This document shows, one piece after another, positions 8,312 through 17,903 of a stretch of 64,000 nt of DNA. This DNA comes from Sphingobacterium sp. UBA4616 (GTDB lineage: Bacteria; Bacteroidota; Bacteroidia; Sphingobacteriales; Sphingobacteriaceae), in contig DGIS01000010.1 of assembly GCA_002386525.1 (NCBI GenBank), positions 1 through 64,000 on the forward strand, in the 5' to 3' direction. The translations under genes were made by a program, and so were the position numbers. The notes below the pieces were generated by a model. That model did not search any database and was not told the DNA's origin. It saw only the letters and a program-made list of their open reading frames with translations. Position 1 is the first letter of the stretch. Every line of letters starts with the position of its first letter.

Positions 8312-8782
8312 ATGACAAATAATTATTTCGACACCAAACACGAGCTCCTCGAAATAGCGCTAAAACGTACTAACGATCGGATTTCAATGATAGCATCTGC
8401 TTTGGAAACAGCAAGAGACTCGAGCACCGATGACACTAAAAGTAGCGCTGGTGACAAATATGAAACTTCACGCGAAATGATTCAGCAGGATATCAATCGT
8501 TACCAAAAGCAACTTCTGGAAGCTAATAAAGACTTACAACAACTACTCAACATACAACCTGTAATCCGTAATGAAACACCCATTGCTCGAGCAGGATCGC
8601 TCGTTCAAACTGATGTAGGCTTTTACTTTATTGCAACAAGTATTGGAGCGGTGAAAGTAGGGGATAGTACGATCTTCATCATCTCGCCGTTATCGCCCAT
8701 CGGACAGCTACTTATCGGAAAGAAAATAGGAGATAGTTTTGTATTTAACGCTGTCAACCAAAAAGTGAATGCAATTTATTAG
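8312..8782 (+). CDS. GreA/GreB-like small protein
   Basis: 156 residues. An N-terminal helical part contains a KSSAGDKYETSREMIQQ-type segment at about 43-60, as in GreA/GreB transcript-cleavage factors. It is followed by a C-terminal FKBP-like beta domain with GSLVQTDVGFYFIA, ISPLSPIGQLLIGKKIGD. Bacteroidota genomes carry this family widely, and it is often mislabelled as 3-oxoacyl-ACP synthase. The protein is close to Gre length, but the N-terminal coiled coil looks shorter. It may bind RNA polymerase at the secondary channel; this is inference. Confidence 0.7.
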   Translation: MTNNYFDTKHELLEIALKRTNDRISMIASALETARDSSTDDTKSSAGDKYETSREMIQQDINRYQKQLLEANKDLQQLLNIQPVIRNETPIARAGSLVQTDVGFYFIATSIGAVKVGDSTIFIISPLSPIGQLLIGKKIGDSFVFNAVNQKVNAIY

Positions 8783-8843
8783 GTAGTTAAAAGCTTAAAA
8801 ATTAAACAATAGTGCGCTTCATCTGTTCTTATAAAGTACAGAT

Positions 8844-9368
8844 ATGACGAATGACATGAAATTAAATAAATTATTTTTTACCCTATCAGTAGGAGCTTTA
8901 TCCTTAATTCACGCTTGTAGATCGCCCGAATCGGACGAAAAACTCAAATCAACAATCCAAGCGGCCTTAGAAAATACGCCTGGTATCGAAGTGAATGTTG
9001 AAGAAGGAAATGTTACGCTGGATGGACAGATTGGTTCTGATTCGCTTAAGCAGCATATAGAAGACAAAACGAAAATGGCAGGTGGGGAAAATATAAAATC
9101 CATTCATAACAATATCATGGTAAACCTCCCTGAACCTGAAGATGCGCGTGAAAAATATCATGAAATTATTGGTGGAGCGGTTGATTCTACCTTGACTAGG
9201 GATGTCAACCTGGTTCTGGAAGATTTTCCTACTATTACCGCTCAGGTTAAGGAGGGAATTATCGTAGCAACTGGGAATCTTGAAAAATCAAAAATAGATA
9301 CGCTTAGGAAAAGATTAGAACATATCAAGCCTAAAGGTATTGATATGAAAGGGGTTATTAGCCGCTAA
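8844..9368 (+). CDS. Lipoprotein with two BON domains
   Basis: 174 residues (an in-frame ATG at 8856 is an alternative start). The signal ends in SLIHACRS, giving a lipobox Cys. Two repeats follow: residues 31-90 (LKSTIQAALENTPGIEVNVEEGN then VTLDGQI) and about 110-172 (VNLVLEDFPTITAQVKEGI then VATGNL). Each has the BON pattern of a helix, then short strands V.V..G.V.L.G. BON domains bind phospholipid or peptidoglycan-associated surfaces in OsmY- and BamE-like envelope proteins. Probably a periplasmic stress lipoprotein. Confidence 0.75.
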   Translation: MTNDMKLNKLFFTLSVGALSLIHACRSPESDEKLKSTIQAALENTPGIEVNVEEGNVTLDGQIGSDSLKQHIEDKTKMAGGENIKSIHNNIMVNLPEPEDAREKYHEIIGGAVDSTLTRDVNLVLEDFPTITAQVKEGIIVATGNLEKSKIDTLRKRLEHIKPKGIDMKGVISR

Positions 9369-9376
9369 TATCTTAT

Positions 9377-9413
9377 AAAGGAAGCCAACCAAATTTGAGG
9401 GATAGCTTCCTTT
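9377..9413. terminator. Bidirectional terminator between convergent genes
   Basis: AAAGGAAGC at 9377-9385 pairs with GCTTCCTTT at 9405-9413. It sits between the rightward BON lipoprotein and the leftward tcdA. Confidence 0.65.
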
Positions 9414-9441
9414 ACTTCATATGTCTATTTATACAACCAAG

Positions 9442-10167
9442 TTACACATTTTCGATCAAATCTCGTATAGCAACTGATGCTATCGCCCCACCAAACGCTG
9501 CAGGTAGATAAGACATTGTTCCATAAGCTGATTTTTTAAAATTACTCCCATCAGTATACAGCAAAGAATCCTTATTTGGCAATTCGGTTGAAAAGGCTAC
9601 TTTAACACCGTCCCGAATACCGTGTTTCCGCAATTTCTTACGAATGTGATGCGCCAGTTTACAGTTATACGATTTACCAATATCGTCAATTTTGATCTTT
9701 GTGGGATCCACTTTTCCTCCTGCACCCATTGAACTCACAAAAGGTATATTGGCCTCCAACGCTCTTCGAATGAAAAATAGTTTAGGTGTAATACTATCAA
9801 TAGCTTCTACGCAGTAGTCCGGAGACAATTCCAATAATGCAGGTATCTTTTCTGGAATGATAAAATCCTGTATTACCGTCAAGTCTAACTCGGGATTTAT
9901 CGCTAACAATCGTTGACGCATAATCTCAGCTTTCGCCTCGCCATGATTGGTCGCCAAGGCTGGTAGTTGTCTATTACGGTTGGACGGATCTACTGTATCT
10001 CCATCGATGATGGTCATTTTCCCCACACCTGCCCGGCATATAAATTCTGCTGCAAATGACCCCACACCGCCTAATCCCAATACCATCACATGCGAATTTG
10101 CTAATTTTTCAATCGCCGCTCGACCAATTAATGCTTCGGTACGTGACAGCCAACTTAAATCTTTCAT
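9442..10167 (-). CDS. tcdA: tRNA threonylcarbamoyladenosine dehydratase
   Basis: 241 residues, an E1-like enzyme that uses ATP to cyclise t6A37 of ANN-decoding tRNAs to ct6A. The nucleotide-binding motif GLGGVGS is at residues 31-37. The E1-family motif IDGDTVDPSNRNRQ follows at about 54-67, with TKIKIDDIGK later. Length and order match TcdA/CsdL rather than the larger ThiF or MoeB. It is the last of a leftward run (fur, purA, pabB, TatD-like, tcdA), though spacing suggests separate or loosely coupled transcription. Confidence 0.9.
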   Translation of the reverse strand: MKDLSWLSRTEALIGRAAIEKLANSHVMVLGLGGVGSFAAEFICRAGVGKMTIIDGDTVDPSNRNRQLPALATNHGEAKAEIMRQRLLAINPELDLTVIQDFIIPEKIPALLELSPDYCVEAIDSITPKLFFIRRALEANIPFVSSMGAGGKVDPTKIKIDDIGKSYNCKLAHHIRKKLRKHGIRDGVKVAFSTELPNKDSLLYTDGSNFKKSAYGTMSYLPAAFGGAIASVAIRDLIENV

Positions 10168-10242
10168 TTATTTAATTCAATTTTTTATTTCATGATGAAG
10201 CCCGCGTATTTCATTCAATAGGAATAAACAACATATGCTGGC

Positions 10243-10908
10243 TCATTTATTAAATACTTTCTTATAATTCTGATATATAATGCATTTTAGCTCTTCCACT
10301 GCTATCGATCTCACCTGAGCTACGTAGCAATAAAGGGCATTAATTTCTATCATCGTATTTGTATCTGTCTCTAGAAACAGATGACAGAGTGAAATATGTT
10401 GTAAAAGCTCATCCTGACTTCCATTCAGACAGTGTTGGCCAATGGATAAATAATAACCTTTGCGTATTAATTGTTGACCCAAAATCCAATTTTTACGATA
10501 TCCATGAAAAATGACAGGTTCTTTAAAATCTAATCTTTTCAGGCTGCTTACGATCTCCTCAAAAGCGCGCACACAATGAATGATTAGCGGCTTCTGATAT
10601 TTTTGGGCTAAGCAAACCTGTTTATCAAAGATAGACTGCTGATCAGTGAGGGGAATTTCTATCGTTTTGTCTATACCGCATTCACCTATAGCTAAAACTT
10701 GCTTTCGTTCTAATGCGTTGGCCATTAGTCCTAAATCGTGTTCAGTATTCCCATTGATATACCATGGGTGCAAACCTACTGAACAATCGACCTCAGTAAC
10801 GAGCTCTGAATGGTTCAGCGCAACATTCTTTATAGAACGAACTTCGAGCTCGCTGACCGGATAATTCCGATGCGTATGTAAATCGATATAGGGAATCTGT
10901 GAAGCCAA
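10243..10908 (-). CDS. TatD-family metal-dependent hydrolase
   Basis: 221 residues, shorter than typical TatD (about 255-265). Metal-site motifs of the amidohydrolase-like TIM barrel are visible: DLHTH at 9-13, GECGIDK, IIHCVRA, FHGY and LETDTN. TatD enzymes are Mg-dependent 3'-5' DNases and some remove D-aminoacyl groups; the substrate of this shorter version is unknown. It lies 61 bases downstream of pabB on the same strand. Confidence 0.8.
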   Translation of the reverse strand: MASQIPYIDLHTHRNYPVSELEVRSIKNVALNHSELVTEVDCSVGLHPWYINGNTEHDLGLMANALERKQVLAIGECGIDKTIEIPLTDQQSIFDKQVCLAQKYQKPLIIHCVRAFEEIVSSLKRLDFKEPVIFHGYRKNWILGQQLIRKGYYLSIGQHCLNGSQDELLQHISLCHLFLETDTNTMIEINALYCYVAQVRSIAVEELKCIIYQNYKKVFNK

Positions 10909-10969
10909 CGGAACAAAGGTCGAAAAAATACTTGAAGCAAAAAATATTCTCTACAAAATTAGTATAGTT

Positions 10970-12256
10970 TTATTCGTCCAAGCTAGTCCCCAACGCTTTC
11001 AGGACGGCGGAAGCTTTCAAAAGACACTCTTGATACTCGTGTTCGGCATCTGCCTGATTAGTAACCGCTCCTCCAGTATGAAAAGAAAGGTACCTTTTTT
11101 GTTTATTGTAAAGTAATGAACGGATAACGACGTTAAAATCAAATTCATCATGTACAGTATCAAAATAACCAATAGATCCAGCATAGATACCACGCTTCCG
11201 GGCTTCAAGCTGATCGCAAATCTGCATTGCAGCAATTTTAGGAGCACCGGTCATTGAACCTGCAGGAAAAGTATTTCTAATGACGTCCACATTGGCAACA
11301 TGTGGTGCCTGAACGCAGGTAATGGTCGAAATCATTTGATGCACCTGTTTAAATGACTGGATCTCGAAAAGGCGGGTAGCTTCAACAGTTCCGGGTAAAG
11401 CGCTACGCGTTAAATCATTACGAACCAAGTCTACAATCATCACATTTTCTGCAATTTCTTTTTTTGATCTCAGCATGTCAGCAATAATTTCTTGGTCTTC
11501 TATTGCATTCGTTCCCCTTTTCGCAGTACCTTTAATAGGTTGAGAAATCAACTTTCCTCGTTGTTTCGCTAAAAATCGTTCGGGGGAAGCGCTCATGATA
11601 AAATGATGCCCTAATCTGAAAAATGAACTAAATGGAGTAGGTGATATGGAATTCAAACGATGATAGACTTCAAAGGGAGAAACATCAGCATTTTCAGCAA
11701 AAAATTCCTGACAAAGGTTTACTTCATAGATGTCTCCACGCTGAATATGTGCCTGTACATTTTCAAAAGCTTCGGTATATTCGCTTTTTGTCCAGCGCGA
11801 TTGCACATGCACAGCAATTGGGAACGCCTCAGGGATCTGAGTATCGGAAATAGCCTGATAAATTGCAACAGGATCTTCAGCTTCAATATGCACCTGATCA
11901 CCAGTCCATCGAATCGTAATTGCCGGCACAAAAAAATAAGCTTCCGGAAACTCGAGCTCATCCTTTCCCGTAGTTTGCAATTCTTCGATCTCATTCTTAA
12001 GATCATAGGAAAGAAATCCAGGTATAAATTCAGATCGATGTAATTTCAAAAAAGCATCGAGCCCGTCAAATACATTTTGATTTGCGCGGAACGAATACAA
12101 TGCCTTGACAGCCATTACCTGTTCAAATTTGCCCCATTGATCGGACATCCCATTACTATTAAAGAAAGAAATTTCATCAAATTGCCCCGACCAGTGTAGG
12201 GCTTTTTGATGAAATTTGTCTTTAGAATCGAGAAGAGCAAAACTTTCGATCCGCAT
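10970..12256 (-). CDS. pabB: Aminodeoxychorismate synthase component I
   Basis: 428 residues, chorismate-binding enzyme. The C-terminal half carries the family motifs SASPERFL, PIKGTAKRG, EIAENVMIVDLVRNDL, TFPAGSMTGAPK and a closing FHTGGAVT. The PIKGT lysine is typical of PabB, while TrpE generally has a different residue there. It makes 4-amino-4-deoxychorismate for folate when paired with a glutaminase, which is not in this window. It starts 3 bases after purA ends, so the two are probably co-transcribed. Confidence 0.82.
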   Translation of the reverse strand: MRIESFALLDSKDKFHQKALHWSGQFDEISFFNSNGMSDQWGKFEQVMAVKALYSFRANQNVFDGLDAFLKLHRSEFIPGFLSYDLKNEIEELQTTGKDELEFPEAYFFVPAITIRWTGDQVHIEAEDPVAIYQAISDTQIPEAFPIAVHVQSRWTKSEYTEAFENVQAHIQRGDIYEVNLCQEFFAENADVSPFEVYHRLNSISPTPFSSFFRLGHHFIMSASPERFLAKQRGKLISQPIKGTAKRGTNAIEDQEIIADMLRSKKEIAENVMIVDLVRNDLTRSALPGTVEATRLFEIQSFKQVHQMISTITCVQAPHVANVDVIRNTFPAGSMTGAPKIAAMQICDQLEARKRGIYAGSIGYFDTVHDEFDFNVVIRSLLYNKQKRYLSFHTGGAVTNQADAEHEYQECLLKASAVLKALGTSLDE

Positions 12257-12259
12257 AGT

Positions 12260-13537
12260 TTATTTCGATAAAGCTAATGTTTGTTTACGATCAGGGCCTA
12301 CCGATAGGATTGTAATAGGCACTTCAAGAGCTTTCTCTAAATAAGAAATATAATTTTTTAATGCTTCAGGTATTTCCTGTTCAGATGTAATACCGGTCAA
12401 ATCTTGTTTCCAGCCGTCAATTTCTTTCAAAATAGGCTCCGCTTGATGTGTGATAATTTCATAAGGCATATAATCAATCACTTCACCGTTATATTTGTAG
12501 TGCGTACAGGCGTAGATTTTATCGAAAGTATCTAATACATCAGCCTTCATCATAATCAAGTCTGTAACGCCATTCAACATAATCGCATACTTCAAAGCTG
12601 GAATATCAATCCAACCCGTACGACGGGCACGGCCTGTAGTCGCTCCAAATTCATGCCCCAGTTGACGTAATTTCTCACCAGTCTCGTCATGAAGTTCAGT
12701 AGGGAAGGGGCCGCCACCCACACGAGTAGCATAGGCTTTAAAGATACCGTATACTTTACCAATTTTATTTGGCGCAATACCAAGTCCTGTACAAGCTCCT
12801 GCTGTAGTGGTGTTAGAGGAAGTAACAAAAGGGTAAGAACCGAAATCAACATCCAAAAGTGTGCCTTGCGCTCCTTCAGCCAACACGCGTTTACCTTCTT
12901 TCAAATATTGATTCACCAAATGTTCTGAATCCACATGTGGAATTGACTTAATGAATTCGATAGCATCTAAAAATGCTTTCTCTTTCTCACTAAAATCTGG
13001 TATATCACCATAATGTGAAAGAATATTAAGATGTTTTTCTTTCAACTTCTGGTAACGCTCCTGAAAATCGGGAAGCGTTGTATCACCTACACGTAAACCG
13101 TTTCTACCGGTTTTATCCATATAAGTTGGCCCAATACCTTTTAGCGTAGATCCAATTTTTCCTGCACCCATATTTGATTCTGAGGCAGCATCCAATAATT
13201 GGTGTGTCGGCAGAATAAGGTGTGCTTTGCGCGCTAAAACCAAATTGCCTTTACCCACCGGATCAAAACCAGCTGTCTTTAGATTGTCTAACTCTCTTTT
13301 TAAGATAATCGGATCGATAACGACACCATTACCTATAAGATTTAGTGTACCTTCATTGAAGATACCAGATGGAATTGTGTTGAGTACGAATTTCTTGTTA
13401 TCGAATTCCAACGTGTGTCCGGCGTTAGGGCCGCCTTGGAAACGAGCGATCAAATCGTATTTCGGACAAAATACGTCTACGATTTTACCTTTACCCTCGT
13501 CACCCCATTGTAAGCCCAAAAGCACATCAACTTGCAT
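12260..13537 (-). CDS. purA: Adenylosuccinate synthetase
   Basis: 425 residues, the normal length. It converts IMP, aspartate and GTP to adenylosuccinate in AMP synthesis. The N-terminus carries the GTP-binding GLQWGDEGKGKIVD and later FQGGPNAGHT. VGSTLKGIGPTY-like (GSTLKGIGPTYMDK), EGAQGTLLDVDFGSYPFVTSS and TTTGRARRTGWID all match the family. It is transcribed leftwards after fur, with a terminator between them. Confidence 0.97.
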   Translation of the reverse strand: MQVDVLLGLQWGDEGKGKIVDVFCPKYDLIARFQGGPNAGHTLEFDNKKFVLNTIPSGIFNEGTLNLIGNGVVIDPIILKRELDNLKTAGFDPVGKGNLVLARKAHLILPTHQLLDAASESNMGAGKIGSTLKGIGPTYMDKTGRNGLRVGDTTLPDFQERYQKLKEKHLNILSHYGDIPDFSEKEKAFLDAIEFIKSIPHVDSEHLVNQYLKEGKRVLAEGAQGTLLDVDFGSYPFVTSSNTTTAGACTGLGIAPNKIGKVYGIFKAYATRVGGGPFPTELHDETGEKLRQLGHEFGATTGRARRTGWIDIPALKYAIMLNGVTDLIMMKADVLDTFDKIYACTHYKYNGEVIDYMPYEIITHQAEPILKEIDGWKQDLTGITSEQEIPEALKNYISYLEKALEVPITILSVGPDRKQTLALSK

Positions 13538-13598
13538 AGCTTTTAAAGTATAGTAATTAAATGTTATTAATAAAAATAGACTCTATTTAAAAATAAAA

Positions 13599-13633
13599 TG
13601 TTCAGGAATTTTTCTCCTGAACATTCCTGAACA
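13599..13633 (-). terminator. Terminator downstream of fur
   Basis: On the minus strand TGTTCAGGAAT and ATTCCTGAACA (11 bp, perfect) flank a 13-base loop that itself repeats GTTCAGGA, followed by TTTTATTTTT. It lies between fur and purA. The repeated TTCAGGA units could also be an operator for purA. Confidence 0.65.
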
Positions 13634-13664
13634 AATGTACTATTATATTTAAGAAAATATAAGA

Positions 13665-14156
13665 TTAATTTGAAATAGCTGTGTGCACTACAGCCTCTTC
13701 TTTTTTGTTCTTAAGTTGACAGTCTTGACACACGCCATACAAATTGAGTGAGTGGTGCTTAATGTCAAATTTTAAAAGATCTCCCATCAGACTCTGAATT
13801 TGGTTGATACGGGGATCACAAAACTCAACAACCTTATTGCACTCAATGCAGATCACGTGATCGTGCTGTTTGAAACCATAAGATTTTTCAAATTGCGCCA
13901 TGTTCCGGCCAAACTGGTGCTTTGTAACCAGATCGCAAGATACCAAAAGTTCTAGGGTATTATAAACTGTAGCACGACTGACACGGTATTTTTTGTTCTT
14001 CATATGGATATATAAAGACTCTACATCAAAATGGTCGGTACGTGAATAAATCTCTTCCAAGATCGCATAGCGCTCTGGTGTTTTTCTTAGATTTTTATTT
14101 TCTAAGTAGGCCTCGAAGATTTTTTTTACAGTTGCAAAATTTTCAGCTTGATTCAT
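13665..14156 (-). CDS. Fur-family transcriptional regulator
   Basis: 163 residues from the ATG at 14156; an ATG ten codons upstream (14186) is open but adds an atypical MVNLYKNIF stretch. A winged helix runs from about 10-85 ([29 protein letters not shown]). The dimerisation domain has [18 protein letters not shown], the HHSLNLYG metal segment and a second pair GVCQDCQ. The two CxxC pairs suggest a structural zinc site. Whether it senses iron, zinc or peroxide cannot be told from sequence alone. Confidence 0.88.
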   Translation of the reverse strand: MNQAENFATVKKIFEAYLENKNLRKTPERYAILEEIYSRTDHFDVESLYIHMKNKKYRVSRATVYNTLELLVSCDLVTKHQFGRNMAQFEKSYGFKQHDHVICIECNKVVEFCDPRINQIQSLMGDLLKFDIKHHSLNLYGVCQDCQLKNKKEEAVVHTAISN

Positions 14157-14264
14157 AGTAAAAATATTCTTGTACAAATTTACCAATTAGGATTGATATT
14201 TCCGCTATTAAAAATAGGGGCAAGGTAGGCGCTTAAAAGCGATTTTGAATCCAAATGCTAAAGA

Positions 14265-16484
14265 CTAGCTTTCCGATTCATACCGATTAACACCTGTTAT
14301 TCCTCTAACTTGCTTTAAATTTCTCATTAAACTTTCAAGTTGAGCAGTATCATTCACATACACCATAATATTACCATCAAAAATACCATCATTACTTGAA
14401 ATCGACAATGATCGGATATTGACCGTAAATTCTTGGGAAATCACAGTTGTTAGTTTATTTACCAATCCAACATCATCGATACCAACAATATGCAAACCAG
14501 TCAAAAATGCAGAATCCTTTGTGGAGGCCCATCGCGCTTTTAAAATTCTGTACCCATAATTTGCCATCAATTTTGAAGCATTTGGACAGCTCGTACGGTG
14601 AATCTTTATTCCGTCATTAACCGTTAAAAATCCAAAGATATCATCACCGGGGATAGGGTTGCAACACGGAGCTAAAGTATAATCGACTTTCTGCATATCA
14701 TCACCAATCAAAATCGTATCGAACTCCTTCTTATTGATCTTTTCGACTAATCCGCCGATATGTGCGTTAAATTGATTTCCAGAAGAGCTATTTATATTGA
14801 CTTCAACGGCCTTTTCATGCGCAACATACTCTCGTAATTGCCTCATATCGACTATTCCCTTGGCAACATTGTAGAACAGATCTTGTGAACTGGGATACTT
14901 GAGAAAATTGGCAATTTTGTTAATATTGTCCGTGTTATACGTCACTTTGAGTGATTTTAACTTTCGTTCCAATATCTCTTTTCCATCTTCCGCAACTCTT
15001 CTCTTTTCTTCTTTTAATGAAGACCTAATTTTGGATTTGGCTTTTGCAGTTACGACAAAATTTAACCAATCCTCCTTAGGAGATTGCTTGCTCGATGTAA
15101 TAATCTCGACCTGATCCCCATTTTGTAGAATATGACTCAAAGGAACCAGCTTGTGGTTTACTTTAGCTCCAATACAGCTTGCCCCAATATCTGAGTGAAT
15201 TTCAAATGCAAAATCTAAAGCCGTGGCATTGTTGGGCAGTTGTATCAATGTTCCTTTCGGAGTGAAGATAAAAATCTCATCCGAGAACAGATTCATTTTA
15301 AAATCATCCACAAAATCCATTGCATTCTGATCTGGACTGCTTAATACATCGCGTACCTTTTTGATCCATTGATCCAAACCGGAATCAGAATTTGATTCTT
15401 TGTACTTCCAATGTGCCGCAAACCCCTTTTCGGCAATTTCATTCATTCGTTTAGTACGAATCTGAACTTCCACCCACTGCCCTCGAGGCCCCATTACTGT
15501 GGTATGCAATGACTCATAACCATTTCCTTTCGGCGAGGAAATCCAATCCCTAAGCCGGTCGGGATTAGGACGATACAAATCGGTGACGATCGAGTAGACC
15601 TTCCAGCACTCCGTCTTTTCCTTCTCATCTACAGCATCGATAACAATACGTATGGCAAACAGGTCATAAACTTCTTCAAAAGGTATCGATTTTTTCCGCA
15701 TCTTATTCCATATGGAATGAATTGATTTGGGGCGGCCAAATACAGAAGCTTTGATTCCCTGTTCCTCCAATATCTCTTTGATGGGATCGATAAAATCACC
15801 TATAAACCGCTCACGCTCCGCTTTTTTCTCATTGAGTTTTCGTGCGATAAATTTATAAGTATCCGGATCGGTATATTTCATCGAGAGATCTTCCAACTCA
15901 GATTTTATTGCGTAAAGTCCCAAACGATGGGCTAATGGCGCATAAAGGTAACTCGTTTCCGAAGCAATTTTCAGCTGCTTATCCCGAGCCATAAATTCCA
16001 TCGTGCGCATATTGTGCAGCCTATCCGCTAATTTGATAAGAATGACACGAACATCGTCTGCAAGCGTGAGCAGCATTTTTCTAAAATTCTCCGCCTGCAT
16101 GGAACTATTTGGATCAAAAATTCCCGAAATTTTAGTCAGTCCATCGATAATCCGACGAACTTTTTTACCAAACATTTCTTCAATTTCATCCAATGTTACA
16201 TTGGTATCTTCAACTACATCGTGGAGCAACGCGCATACTATAGATGTTGTCCCTAAACCAATCTCTTCGGCGGCAATCTGGGCAACAGCAATTGGGTGAT
16301 AGATATAAGGCTCTCCTGATTTGCGTCGCATTTCCTTATGGCTATCCAATGCTAAGTCAAATGCCTTCCGGATCTCCTGCTTGTCCCCACGCTGTAAAGT
16401 AGGTTTACAAGCGCGTAACAATGCTCGGTAACGTTTCCTTATCTCTTTGTTTTCTGCTTCAATATCAATCACATAATCTTTCAT
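14265..16484 (-). CDS. Bifunctional (p)ppGpp synthetase/hydrolase, RelA/SpoT family
   Basis: 739 residues. Domains in order: HD hydrolase (HP at 63-64, HDVVED at 88-93) and a synthetase domain with GRPKSIHSIWNKM, YDLFAIRIV and GYESLHTTV. Then come TGS (FIFTPKGTLIQLPNNATALDFA, about 385-450), a zinc-finger-like CCNPIPGDDI segment and a C-terminal ACT domain. Intact HD and synthetase motifs support both making and degrading the alarmone, the Rel type usual for Bacteroidota with a single long homologue. It is followed by fur on the same strand. Confidence 0.93.
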   Translation of the reverse strand: MKDYVIDIEAENKEIRKRYRALLRACKPTLQRGDKQEIRKAFDLALDSHKEMRRKSGEPYIYHPIAVAQIAAEEIGLGTTSIVCALLHDVVEDTNVTLDEIEEMFGKKVRRIIDGLTKISGIFDPNSSMQAENFRKMLLTLADDVRVILIKLADRLHNMRTMEFMARDKQLKIASETSYLYAPLAHRLGLYAIKSELEDLSMKYTDPDTYKFIARKLNEKKAERERFIGDFIDPIKEILEEQGIKASVFGRPKSIHSIWNKMRKKSIPFEEVYDLFAIRIVIDAVDEKEKTECWKVYSIVTDLYRPNPDRLRDWISSPKGNGYESLHTTVMGPRGQWVEVQIRTKRMNEIAEKGFAAHWKYKESNSDSGLDQWIKKVRDVLSSPDQNAMDFVDDFKMNLFSDEIFIFTPKGTLIQLPNNATALDFAFEIHSDIGASCIGAKVNHKLVPLSHILQNGDQVEIITSSKQSPKEDWLNFVVTAKAKSKIRSSLKEEKRRVAEDGKEILERKLKSLKVTYNTDNINKIANFLKYPSSQDLFYNVAKGIVDMRQLREYVAHEKAVEVNINSSSGNQFNAHIGGLVEKINKKEFDTILIGDDMQKVDYTLAPCCNPIPGDDIFGFLTVNDGIKIHRTSCPNASKLMANYGYRILKARWASTKDSAFLTGLHIVGIDDVGLVNKLTTVISQEFTVNIRSLSISSNDGIFDGNIMVYVNDTAQLESLMRNLKQVRGITGVNRYESES

Positions 16485-16635
16485 AAACGTTACTGGTAAA
16501 TGATGTTTTTTGAGTAAATTTGTGTAATTTAGTTAATGTATTCTTGAACACTATTTTCAAGCTAACTTATTTTGTAATAAATCTACCAAAATATTATAGC
16601 ATTGACAAATTAAAAAGCGTTATATAATTGCCCAG

Positions 16636-17268
16636 ATGAAGACAATTTTGTTTTGTTTACTTTTTCTAACAGGGCCTTTGTCCAGCAGGGCACAGTCTCA
16701 GTCGCTTACGCTGCCTCTTTATGGAGAAGGAGCTCAGGAGACCGTAAACAGCTATCTGACAACAACATTGCCAAATGGAGAAGTGCTGCCGTGGTTTCCT
16801 ATCCCAACGGTCACCGTTATAGCCAAAAGAACCTGGTCGAGTGAAGAAGCGCGCAGAGAATATCTTCGCTTTAGAAGAAATGTCCTAAAGGTTCTGCCTT
16901 ATGCAATATATGCGCAAAAAAGATATGATCAACTGGATAGAGAACTTGCGTTGACGGCGGACAAAAAAGAACAAAAAGCCCTAGTGGAGAAATGTGAAAA
17001 CGATGTCAAACAGATGTTTGATAGAGAAATCAAAAATATGACGGTTTCTCAAGGCAAAATACTCATTAAGTTGATCGATCGCTATACCGGACATACAGGC
17101 TACGAAATGGTAAAAGAAATGAAGGGCGGGCTTTCCGCATTTTTCTACCAAGGAGTTGCAAAAATATTTGGGCACAACTTAAAGTCGACTTATGACCCTA
17201 AAGAAGACTTTGCCATTGAAAATATTATTAGGGAATTCGAAAAGTCGAGAACACAGCCTGTTATGTGA
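16636..17268 (+). CDS. DUF4294 domain exported protein
   Basis: 210 residues with a signal peptide (TILFCLLFLTGPLSSRAQS). The mature part has the family signature: NGEVLPWFPIPTVTVIAKR, EEARREYLRFRRNVLKVLPYA, TVSQGKILIKLIDRYTG, HTGYEMVKEMKGGLSAFFYQ and a closing YDPKEDFAIENIIREFE. This is a Bacteroidota-restricted periplasmic family of unknown function. The following peroxidase-like gene starts 19 bases downstream. Confidence 0.82.
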   Translation: MKTILFCLLFLTGPLSSRAQSQSLTLPLYGEGAQETVNSYLTTTLPNGEVLPWFPIPTVTVIAKRTWSSEEARREYLRFRRNVLKVLPYAIYAQKRYDQLDRELALTADKKEQKALVEKCENDVKQMFDREIKNMTVSQGKILIKLIDRYTGHTGYEMVKEMKGGLSAFFYQGVAKIFGHNLKSTYDPKEDFAIENIIREFEKSRTQPVM

Positions 17269-17287
17269 ACACTTAAACGAAAACCAG

Positions 17288-17779
17288 ATGAAAACAGTAT
17301 ACGACTTCGATGCACTCCAGTTTAACGGTAAAAAAAGATCGCTAGCAGATTTTGAAGGGAAAGTACTGCTCATCGTCAATACCGCTAGTCAATGTCTATT
17401 GACCAGACAGTTTAAATCGCTCGAAAAACTCTATCAAAAGTACAAAGATCAAGGCTTCGAGATCCTGGCATTTCCAGCAAATAATTTTCGGAATCAGGAA
17501 CCATTAACTGGTGGCACGCTAGAAACATTCTGCAGAATCAATCAACAGGTGAGTTTCCCTGTCTTTAAACGAAGCCATGTTATTGGTGAATATACATCCC
17601 CCCTGTACAGTTTTCTTTCCAATAAAGAGCAAAACGGAAATATCAACAGTAAACCTTTGTGGAATTTTCACAAATACCTGATAAATAGGAAAGGAGAAGT
17701 CATAGACTTCTATTATCCAATGACTTCGCCATTATCAAGTAAAATTTGCCGTAATATTGAACGTCTTTTACAAGAGTAA
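17288..17779 (+). CDS. Glutathione peroxidase-like thiol peroxidase
   Basis: 163 residues from the ATG at 17288; a longer frame from 17192 overlaps the upstream gene and is not needed. The thioredoxin-fold peroxidase shape is clear: VLLIVNTASQC with peroxidatic Cys36, FEILAFPANNFRNQEP and LWNFHKYLINRKGEV. It differs from the canonical form: CGFT after the Cys is CLLT, and the catalytic Gln of FPCNQF is Asn in FPANNF. It could therefore have altered activity. These enzymes usually reduce peroxides with thioredoxin as donor. Confidence 0.82.
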   Translation: MKTVYDFDALQFNGKKRSLADFEGKVLLIVNTASQCLLTRQFKSLEKLYQKYKDQGFEILAFPANNFRNQEPLTGGTLETFCRINQQVSFPVFKRSHVIGEYTSPLYSFLSNKEQNGNINSKPLWNFHKYLINRKGEVIDFYYPMTSPLSSKICRNIERLLQE

Positions 17780-17903
17780 TCTTTAAACTGCTTACCTTTG
17801 CAGCTGCTTCCTATAGCATATTCTAATTGCCAAGACCACTCATCGGTTAAACGGAATGATTTACTATAAGAAGGGAAGTTAAATTAAATAGAGGATTATT
17901 TAT

